A DNA stretch of 5,655 bases from Patescibacteria group bacterium (GTDB lineage: Bacteria; Patescibacteriota; JACMRA01), in assembly GCA_029935375.1 (NCBI GenBank), contig JAOZKL010000055.1, positions 1-5,655 of the forward strand, given 5' to 3'. Shown piece by piece: positions 1 through 4,617 of the stretch. A program made the translations under genes and the position numbers. The notes beneath the pieces are model-generated. The model ran no database searches, was not told where the DNA came from, and was given only the letters and a program-made list of their open reading frames with translations. Position 1 is the stretch's first letter. Each line of letters begins with the position of its first letter.

Positions 1-56
1 GTTTCTATAACTGTTTCACTGTTATCTCCGTATAGATCATTAATCGCTAGCTTCAT
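1..56 (-). CDS. 5' fragment of an unrecognised leftward gene
   Basis: Reading leftward from an ATG at 56-54, the frame is open to the window edge. It gives an 18-residue N-terminus, MKLAINDLYGDNSETVIE. No family can be named from so little. It is neither a signal peptide nor a membrane segment. The start is supported by a promoter-like pair just upstream (-35 at 100-95, -10 at 77-72), which would give a leader of only about 9 nt. There is no Shine-Dalgarno sequence before the ATG, as with most genes here. It is divergent from the glycosyltransferase gene. It could still be a chance open frame, because only 56 bases are visible. Confidence 0.5.
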   Translation of the reverse strand, partial: MKLAINDLYGDNSETVIE

Positions 57-71
57 AAAATTTATACATTA

Positions 72-100
72 AACATAATTAATTTTATCAGTATTGTCAA
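72..100 (-). promoter_or_regulatory. Predicted sigma70 promoter for the leftward partial gene
   Basis: Reading leftward, a perfect -35 TTGACA (100-95) is followed by a 17-nt spacer and a -10 TATGTT (77-72, 4 of 6 matches to TATAAT). The expected start point is near 65, about 9 nt before the ATG at 56. A TATAAA lies at 66-61 but is too close to the ATG to be the main -10. The -35 forms the left arm of the inverted repeat at 94-108. This is inferred from motif match and spacing only. Confidence 0.5.
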
Positions 101-108
101 CTTGACAA
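94..108. repeat. Perfect 7-bp inverted repeat holding two outward -35 hexamers
   Basis: TTGTCAA and TTGACAA are exact reverse complements separated by one base (C101). Each arm contains the -35 hexamer of one of two divergent promoters. The symmetry may simply be two abutting -35 boxes, or it may be an operator for a dimeric regulator that would control both genes. No other copy of the complete 15-bp repeat was seen in the window. Confidence 0.6.
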
Positions 109-130
109 ATTGCAGTCTCTGGTGTAGAGT
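102..130 (+). promoter_or_regulatory. Predicted sigma70 promoter for the glycosyltransferase gene
   Basis: A perfect -35 TTGACA (102-107), a 17-nt spacer and a -10 TAGAGT (125-130, 4 of 6) predict a start near 137 and a leader of about 22 nt before the ATG at 159. A second -10-like TATAAA lies at 139-144 but has no good -35. If used, it would make the transcript nearly leaderless. Confidence 0.5.
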
Positions 131-158
131 TTTTCTAATATAAATACGCATCAAATAT

Positions 159-1241
159 ATGCTAGCACATAAGTTTTATTTATTTACAATCATTATTGTT
201 ATTGTATCCTTTTTAGGCTCTTTTTTGATAACTTATTTTATTAAGAAATTTTCTATAAAGTATAATATCGTAGACGATCCTGAGTCTGAACCAAATCGCA
301 AAAGACAAAAACATTCCATACCATTGCTTGGTGGAAGCGGATTTGCAATTACATCAATTTTGTTATTGGGACTTCTTTATTTTGTTGATAAATTTAATTT
401 ATTTGGCCTTGGAGACATTGTTGGAGGAGCATTTTGGCGTGAAAAAGTTGTATGGATAATACTAGCTGTTTTAGTTATGATAGTTGGAGGTTTTTTTGAT
501 GACAAGTATCATTTATCTCCAAAATATCAATTATTTTTTATAAATATTGCTGTTCTTATAACCATTTTTTTTGGTGGGATTGTAGTTCAGGATTTATCAA
601 AACCATTTGAACAGTTCTTACCCAACTTTCATTATTTGCCTCATCTTATTACATATGTTTGGCTTATGGCTTGTATTGCTGCAACAAAATTTCTTGATGG
701 ACATGATGGGCTTGTTGCATCTGTTGGAATAATCGGATTATTTTCTATTGCTAGTGTTAGTTTATTTTCAAATATTGGAGAGCCATTGATTTTTTTGATT
801 TCGCTAATTTGGGCAAGTGGAATAATTGGGTTCCTACCTTTTAACTTTCCCAATGCAAAGATTTATTTAGGTGAGGGAGCCTCTGAAGTTATTGGTTATA
901 CAATAGGAGTTCTCGCAATCCTCTCCGGCGCCAAAATTGTAACAGCTGGGACTGTAATAGGTTATTTTATAATAGATTTGATTTTTGTTTGGTTTATGAG
1001 ATTGTCTGAGAGAAGAAATCCTTTAACTAGCGGGGATAGGCTACATTGGCATCATCGTTTGGTTGATTTGGGTATGGATAAGATACAAGTTCTTGTCGTT
1101 ACTACTATAATGCTGTTATTTACTACTCATGCCGCCCTTTGGATCTCTGATGATTTGCGTATATACTTCCCAATTTGGCAATTTGTGATGTTATTAATTA
1201 TTTTCGCTATGGTTGCATTGATAAAATCTCGGAAAAACTAA
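159..1241 (+). CDS. MraY/WecA-family polyprenyl-phosphate sugar-1-phosphate transferase (glycosyltransferase family 4)
   Basis: This 360-aa, strongly hydrophobic protein has about 10-11 predicted membrane spans. It belongs to the family that moves a sugar-1-phosphate from a UDP-sugar onto undecaprenyl phosphate at the inner membrane, the first lipid-linked step of peptidoglycan or surface glycan synthesis. Visible motifs in order are DDP and HSIPLLGGSGF (39-62), the catalytic Mg-binding pair in GGFFDDK (D114, D115), FLDGHDGL (178-185), YLGEGASE (236-243) and the HWHHRL loop (296-301). Two motifs differ from the classic family. The NAxN before DGxDG reads AATK, and the usual GDTGS aspartate is replaced by glutamate (GEGAS); I recall the LGEG form from CPR relatives. 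The HxHH loop suggests a WecA/TagO-like role rather than strict MraY, but the sugar substrate cannot be told. It is transcribed alone. There is no Shine-Dalgarno sequence, and the start rests on the promoter position and the hydrophobic N-terminus. Confidence 0.85.
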   Translation: MLAHKFYLFTIIIVIVSFLGSFLITYFIKKFSIKYNIVDDPESEPNRKRQKHSIPLLGGSGFAITSILLLGLLYFVDKFNLFGLGDIVGGAFWREKVVWIILAVLVMIVGGFFDDKYHLSPKYQLFFINIAVLITIFFGGIVVQDLSKPFEQFLPNFHYLPHLITYVWLMACIAATKFLDGHDGLVASVGIIGLFSIASVSLFSNIGEPLIFLISLIWASGIIGFLPFNFPNAKIYLGEGASEVIGYTIGVLAILSGAKIVTAGTVIGYFIIDLIFVWFMRLSERRNPLTSGDRLHWHHRLVDLGMDKIQVLVVTTIMLLFTTHAALWISDDLRIYFPIWQFVMLLIIFAMVALIKSRKN

Positions 1242-1245
1242 GTCT

Positions 1246-1908
1246 TCAGTTCATCATATCATTCAATTTGCTCTCCATATCGTTCATTGTTGTATTTTTC
1301 TTAGCTTCTTTTTCTACTTTCTCCTTATTTTTTTGCTCAAATCCTGTCATATTTATTTGTATATCTTTTGATGGTGGCGTGGAGTTTTTTTTATCCTTTA
1401 CAGAACTATCTTTTGTCAAAGCATATCCGTATAAATCCGCTTTTTCTGTTTTTTTCATTTCTACGCTATTGAAATCTTTCTCGCCTTTAAAATCAAACTC
1501 TTGAGTTGTTGTATTAGCATTATCTGGTTTAAGCATTGTTGGTTTCATTGTGATGCTCCCCATCTTTTCAAATGTTTTTATTTTTATGGATTCTTTGTTT
1601 TCAAGGACTTTATTAGACAAAAGTCCATTTGTTTGGCTCGGTCTCTCTTGTGTTGCGGCTGTATTAGTTTGTCTATTTTTCAATTTTGATAATTTATCAT
1701 TAGTTATTTCTGTGGTTATTTTACCATCTTTTTCTATTCTGTTATAACTATTTTTTAGTTTATTTAGATTATCATGATGTTTGTTTTGATCAAACCCTGT
1801 TGTTTTTGCAGTGTCCTGAGTGTTTGTATTTATAGAGTTAGACCCTGGCATACCAAAAGCTTCTCTGAGGTTACCAAGGTCTTGATTGTCATTTATTGTG
1901 TTAGCCAT
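1246..1908 (-). CDS. Hypothetical hydrophilic, probably disordered protein with short internal repeats
   Basis: I do not recognise a family. The 220-aa product is rich in Asn, Thr, Lys, Ser, Asp and Glu, contains no Cys or Trp, and has no membrane span or signal peptide, so a largely disordered cytosolic protein is likely. It is slightly basic (about 37 K/R against 32 D/E). Two short repeats stand out: DxLxKLKN at residues 46-53 and 71-78, and TGF[DE]Q at 37-41 and 188-192. Lys/Glu-rich residues 190-205 could form a short helix or coiled coil. I chose the ATG at 1908 (MANTIND), not the longer frame opening at 1965, because the predicted -10 (1947-1942) lies inside the longer version and a GGTGGA stretch directly precedes 1908. 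It ends in TGA four bases from the convergent glycosyltransferase stop. It is divergent from the small membrane protein gene. Its function is unknown. Confidence 0.7.
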   Translation of the reverse strand: MANTINDNQDLGNLREAFGMPGSNSINTNTQDTAKTTGFDQNKHHDNLNKLKNSYNRIEKDGKITTEITNDKLSKLKNRQTNTAATQERPSQTNGLLSNKVLENKESIKIKTFEKMGSITMKPTMLKPDNANTTTQEFDFKGEKDFNSVEMKKTEKADLYGYALTKDSSVKDKKNSTPPSKDIQINMTGFEQKNKEKVEKEAKKNTTMNDMESKLNDMMN

Positions 1909-1941
1909 TCCACCATCTTTTATATTAGATAAGCTAAGTAT

Positions 1942-1970
1942 ATTATAGAAAATGATAATATACAAGTTGA
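1942..1970 (-). promoter_or_regulatory. Predicted promoter for the disordered hypothetical protein
   Basis: A consensus -10 TATAAT (1947-1942, read leftward) is preceded at 17 nt by a poor -35, TCAACT (1970-1965). The expected start is near 1935, giving a leader of about 26 nt to the ATG at 1908. The -35 position overlaps that of the rightward promoter at 1967-1995. Confidence 0.4.
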
Positions 1971-1995
1971 CTACTTAAAAAATTGTAACTATACT
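1967..1995 (+). promoter_or_regulatory. Strong predicted promoter for the 60-aa membrane protein
   Basis: TTGACT (1967-1972, 5 of 6) and TATACT (1990-1995, 5 of 6) are separated by exactly 17 nt. The expected start is near 2002, only about 6 nt before the ATG at 2008. That leaves no room for a Shine-Dalgarno site, so a nearly leaderless transcript is predicted. Confidence 0.6.
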
Positions 1996-2007
1996 ATTTA
2001 TATAGAT

Positions 2008-2190
2008 ATGAATTTTGAAGATATTTGGTATGTATTAACAGAAAGATTTCTTGCATTGACAGGAGCTGAGATACTTCGTCTGGTTTTAATAAGTCTGTTA
2101 TTAGCTTTTTTGTTATATATTGGTATAGATAAAAAAAGAAAGGCTACGATTGTAGACCTTGGTTATCACAGATGGATTGTAAGAAAATAG
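2008..2190 (+). CDS. Small single-span membrane protein of unknown function
   Basis: This 60-aa protein has a polar N-terminus with aromatic residues (MNFEDIWYVL), one hydrophobic span at about residues 22-40 (EILRLVLISLLLAFLLYIG), then a basic KKRK cluster (42-45) and a short tail ending HRWIVRK. By the positive-inside rule the C-terminus would face the cytoplasm. No family is recognised. Support for a real gene comes from the well-formed promoter directly upstream, the coherent membrane topology, and the exact fit between the neighbours: it ends five bases from the convergent dnaA stop. It is divergent from the disordered-protein gene. Chance is not excluded for so short a frame. Confidence 0.6.
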   Translation: MNFEDIWYVLTERFLALTGAEILRLVLISLLLAFLLYIGIDKKRKATIVDLGYHRWIVRK

Positions 2191-2195
2191 TTTTT

Positions 2196-3620
2196 TTAGT
2201 TTTCCTGTAAGATTTCTCTAGTTAGTTTAATCTTTTCCAAAACCCTCTCATCTTCATCTTTAATAAGTTTGTCAATTTTCTTTGACCCATGCATAACGGT
2301 TGTGTGATCTCTGCCACCAATCATTTTACCTATTGATGGATAACTTAGATCTAATTCGTTTTTATAAAACCAAAATGTAAGCTGTCTTGCCAGTGATAAG
2401 TTTTTTTGTCGACCACTGCCTAGTAGATCTGTCTTTTTAAGAGAAAATAAATGGCAAATTGTATCCATTATAGAATCTGGAGTTTTTGCTTTTCTGTTTG
2501 TATTAAATTCATTTTTATTTTGATAAGGTTTCAAGATGGTTATTAATTGTTTATCAGTAAAATCATGACCTGGATTTAATCTGACACGCGCCTTTATCAT
2601 ATTTAAAACCCCCTCCATTTCTCTTATATTTGTATCAACTTTTGCAGCTATTAAGTCTATTTGTTGGTTTGTTAAGATTAATTTCATTCTTTCCACCTTA
2701 TCTTTTAGAATTGTTAATCTATCTTCTTTATCTGGTTTTGGCATATCTGCAACCATTCCCCATTCGAATCTAGATACTAGTCTTTCTTCTACACCAATGA
2801 GTTCTTTAGCAGGCTTGTCTGACGTTATAATGATTTGTTTATTCATCTGGTGAAGCTCATTAAAAACATGAAAAAACACAGTTTGAAAAGCATCTTTCCC
2901 TGTTATGAACTGTATATCATCAATTAGCAATAGGTCTACATCTCTATAATATTGTCTAAATTCTTCCATTTCTTTCTTTTTCAATGCTAGGTAGAATTGA
3001 TTAAAAAATGTTTCAGATGGCAGGTATTTTATGTTAAGGGAGGGATCTTTTTCTAACACTTTATGCCCCATTGCTTGTAATAGATGAGTTTTTCCTAATC
3101 CAACTGGACTATGTATAAATAGAGGGTTATATAATGTTCCCAATTCTTCTATCACTCCTTGTGCAACATTTGTTATGAATTCATTGCTTCTAGTTACTAC
3201 AAAATTATCAAAAGTGTATTTCGGGTTTAAATTATTAAGATTTCGTCGTGGTAAATAACTAGATATGTGCTTGATATCTTCAGGTTTGTCTAAGGACGAA
3301 GAGGTTTTCTCTTCATTTTTCTTAAGATTTAGAGAATCTTGGATTGGTTTTTGCTGGCTTTTTGGTAATTCAATAATTTTAATTTCTGTATGAATTACTT
3401 TTGGATAATATTTGTTAATTGCCTCTCGCAACTCCTTTTGGAACTTACCTTCTATATAATGTTTGTTAAAATTGGATGGAACTCCTAATACGATTTTACG
3501 ACCTTGATTTATGACATTTATGAATTTTACACGACTAAACCATGCTTGAAAAGTACTAGTAGAAATTCTAGTTTTTAGGTGTTCAAGCACCAGTGGCCAG
3601 TAGTGTTGCATATTTGTCAT
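2196..3620 (-). CDS. dnaA: Chromosomal replication initiator DnaA
   Basis: DnaA binds DnaA boxes at oriC, forms an ATP-dependent filament, melts the origin and loads the helicase. The 474-aa protein has all four domains: domain I (about 1-85, HYWPLVLEHLKTRISTSTFQAWF), a polar linker (about 86-130), the AAA+ core (about 131-350) and the DNA-binding domain IV (about 375-474). In the core are Walker A SPVGLGKT (171-178), Walker B LLIDDIQF (D234, D235), sensor 1 TSD (266-268), the arginine finger in LVSRF (R284) and sensor 2 in NIREMEG (R333). Domain IV carries the signature GGRDHTTVMH (435-444). One oddity is that the first Walker A glycine is serine. The ATG at 3620 gives a normal domain I; Met4 is an alternative. 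No Shine-Dalgarno site is present. Neither dnaN nor the rpmH-rnpA-yidC cluster, common dnaA neighbours, is in the window. Confidence 0.97.
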   Translation of the reverse strand: MTNMQHYWPLVLEHLKTRISTSTFQAWFSRVKFINVINQGRKIVLGVPSNFNKHYIEGKFQKELREAINKYYPKVIHTEIKIIELPKSQQKPIQDSLNLKKNEEKTSSSLDKPEDIKHISSYLPRRNLNNLNPKYTFDNFVVTRSNEFITNVAQGVIEELGTLYNPLFIHSPVGLGKTHLLQAMGHKVLEKDPSLNIKYLPSETFFNQFYLALKKKEMEEFRQYYRDVDLLLIDDIQFITGKDAFQTVFFHVFNELHQMNKQIIITSDKPAKELIGVEERLVSRFEWGMVADMPKPDKEDRLTILKDKVERMKLILTNQQIDLIAAKVDTNIREMEGVLNMIKARVRLNPGHDFTDKQLITILKPYQNKNEFNTNRKAKTPDSIMDTICHLFSLKKTDLLGSGRQKNLSLARQLTFWFYKNELDLSYPSIGKMIGGRDHTTVMHGSKKIDKLIKDEDERVLEKIKLTREILQEN

Positions 3621-3634
3621 CCGAAGTCAGTTAT

Positions 3635-3663
3635 TTTATAGTGTATTTGTAATGTTTTTGATG
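3635..3663 (-). promoter_or_regulatory. Possible proximal dnaA promoter
   Basis: Reading leftward, a -10-like TATAAA (3640-3635) lies just ahead of dnaA, but the matching -35 position (CATCAA, 3663-3658) is poor. If used, transcription would begin near 3628, about 8 nt before the ATG at 3620, resembling the other short leaders here. Confidence 0.3.
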
Positions 3664-3704
3664 TTTCTTACTGAATCATAAAAATTCCTTACAAGCTATT
3701 AATT

Positions 3705-3738
3705 AAGTAATAACGCGAAGAAAAGTAATAAAATTACT
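3705..3738. repeat. Direct 9-bp repeats and a small hairpin in the dnaA leader region
   Basis: AAGTAATAA occurs at 3705-3713 and again at 3723-3731, spaced 18 bp start to start. The second copy overlaps a perfect inverted repeat, AGTAAT-AAA-ATTACT (3724-3738). Next to the first copy is the palindrome TTAATTAA (about 3699-3706). All are AT-only or nearly so and could arise by chance at this base composition. They sit just downstream of the TTGACA box reading toward dnaA. Confidence 0.4.
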
Positions 3739-3764
3739 ATTATCTAATGGACTGTTTTTGTCAA
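3737..3764 (-). promoter_or_regulatory. Possible distal dnaA promoter
   Basis: A perfect TTGACA (3764-3759, read leftward) has only weak -10 partners: TAATAG with a 16-nt spacer (3742-3737), or GATAAT with a short 14-nt spacer. If functional, it would give a dnaA leader of roughly 110 nt containing the hairpin at 3724-3738. Confidence 0.25.
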
Positions 3765-3806
3765 TACCAAAAAAAATAAACATCTAAAATAATGTCGAAT
3801 AATAAC

Positions 3807-3827
3807 AAAAAAACACTATAAAAGTGT
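3807..3827 (-). terminator. Weak intrinsic terminator after the PrgI-family gene
   Basis: Reading leftward, ACACT and AGTGT (3827-3823 and 3817-3813) form a 5-bp stem with a 5-nt loop, followed at once by a run of T (3812-3807). It begins 25 nt past the PrgI-family stop codon. The position and T-tract are right, but the stem is short with only two G-C pairs, so termination may be partial. Confidence 0.4.
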
Positions 3828-3851
3828 AAATTTGTGAAATTATAACAGGTT

Positions 3852-4526
3852 CTAATACCCACGATATGATCTGCTTTCCATTCTTGGGTCTCTGCGTTGC
3901 TGTACTTTTGTTTTTATTTCTACTGACTTTGTTTTTCTGAAGCTTTGGTATGGGTTTGTGGATTGTTGGCTTTTTTGTAATACTCTATCCCTGGCATTAT
4001 TTAATCGCGATCTACTATTTATTGAATTGTATGTTTTGTTCATTGTCACATCTAATGAACTGCTAATATCTTTTATTTGAGCTATTTTTGAGGTTACATT
4101 CTTTTTGTCAAATTGTCCGCGAATATCAGATGCTGCGACATTTTTCTTTCCTATTCTTTTGTTCCACTCAGCTACTATACTATCATGATTCAATTTACTT
4201 AATCTCATATCTAGTTCATGCGTATCCACGCCTCGTTTAAATACAAATTCTTTGGGTTTTTTCATGAAGAGGAAGAATTTGAGTACATAGACTTCAGCAT
4301 CTCTTCCATTATATTTACCAAATGCGATGAATGTGATTAGCCCGGCGAAAGGTATTGCTGGTGCAACTGCAAAAAGACCCAACCCTGGGAACATTGATGA
4401 GAAAATTACATAAGTTAAGAATACAACCACTCCACCTGCCATAGCATAGCCAAATTGCCTAGCATTTAACGGTCCGAGTATTTTGTCACCGGAATCTAAG
4501 AATTGTGGAACTTGATAAACAGGCAT
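3852..4526 (-). CDS. PrgI-family membrane protein of a type IV secretion-like system
   Basis: The first 95 or so of its 224 residues match the PrgI family, small inner-membrane components of Gram-positive-type conjugation/type IV secretion machines, usually encoded beside a VirB4-like ATPase. Visible features are the N-terminal VPQFLDSGDKILGPLNARQF motif (6-25), two membrane spans (about 26-44 and 50-70), and the post-membrane FGKYNGRDAEVYVLKFFLF region (69-87). The remaining roughly 115 residues form a basic, polar, low-complexity tail ending in an Arg-rich stretch (RRDPRMESRSYRGY); I recognise no domain in it. No virB4 or other secretion gene is visible; downstream lies dnaA and upstream the divergent rsmA. 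The ATG at 4526 is fixed by the canonical N-terminus and the promoter about 20 nt away. Whether it serves DNA transfer, protein export or cell contact cannot be read here. Confidence 0.8.
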   Translation of the reverse strand: MPVYQVPQFLDSGDKILGPLNARQFGYAMAGGVVVFLTYVIFSSMFPGLGLFAVAPAIPFAGLITFIAFGKYNGRDAEVYVLKFFLFMKKPKEFVFKRGVDTHELDMRLSKLNHDSIVAEWNKRIGKKNVAASDIRGQFDKKNVTSKIAQIKDISSSLDVTMNKTYNSINSRSRLNNARDRVLQKSQQSTNPYQSFRKTKSVEIKTKVQQRRDPRMESRSYRGY

Positions 4527-4546
4527 TCTTTTTGATTTACATATAC

Positions 4547-4575
4547 ATTATATTTCATTTTACATGTTTTGACAA
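4547..4575 (-). promoter_or_regulatory. Strong predicted promoter for the PrgI-family gene
   Basis: Reading leftward, TTGTCA (4575-4570, 5 of 6) and a consensus TATAAT (4552-4547) are separated by exactly 17 nt. The expected start is near 4540, leaving a leader of about 14 nt. Its -35 overlaps, on the opposite strand, the -35 of the rsmA promoter. Confidence 0.6.
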
Positions 4576-4597
4576 GAAACAAAGTTCGTGATAGTGT
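4569..4597 (+). promoter_or_regulatory. Predicted promoter for rsmA
   Basis: A perfect -35 TTGACA (4569-4574) is followed after 17 nt by a weak -10 TAGTGT (4592-4597, 3 of 6). A TG one base upstream of the -10 (4589-4590) makes an extended -10, which can compensate. The expected start is near 4604, about 14 nt before the ATG at 4618. This rules out the in-frame GTG at 4588 as the start codon. Confidence 0.45.
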
Positions 4598-4617
4598 TTC
4601 AATCGTATATAACTGTT

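Larger units (their letters stand above)
3621..3851. other. AT-rich intergenic region upstream of dnaA
   Basis: This 231-bp stretch between the PrgI-family stop and the dnaA start is 77% A+T by direct count. It holds a weak terminator-like hairpin near the PrgI end, a TTGACA box reading toward dnaA, direct and inverted short repeats at 3705-3738, the palindrome TTAATTAA, and a -10-like element next to dnaA. I saw no convincing gene and no good DnaA box. It probably contains the dnaA control region; a role in origin function cannot be shown from this sequence. Confidence 0.6.

Noticed and set aside
641..853. Leftward open frame of 70 codons inside the glycosyltransferase gene
   Set aside because: It is antisense to conserved family motifs, has no promoter, and its translation resembles no protein; it is a shadow frame.
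1175..1747. Three rightward open frames opposite the disordered-protein gene
   Set aside because: They are Ser/Phe/Cys-rich mirror translations of the AT-rich, Lys/Asn-coding opposite strand, with no promoter. The leftward frame has a consensus -10 and a plausible start.
1909..1965. Longer N-terminus (start at 1965) for the disordered protein
   Set aside because: It would encode a short hydrophobic stretch from DNA holding the TATAAT box, upstream of the predicted transcript start. The ATG at 1908 fits better.
2183..2204. GAAAA...TTTTC inverted repeat with a T-run at the small-protein/dnaA junction
   Set aside because: A 5-bp stem with only one G-C pair and a 12-nt loop that contains the T-run is too weak to be a terminator.
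4222..4230. DnaA-box-like GTATCCACG
   Set aside because: It is a single 7-of-9 match inside the PrgI-family coding region with no cluster nearby, so it is not evidence of an origin.
4588..4617. GTG start at 4588 for rsmA
   Set aside because: It precedes the predicted transcription start and overlaps the extended -10. The ATG at 4618 gives the usual family N-terminus.
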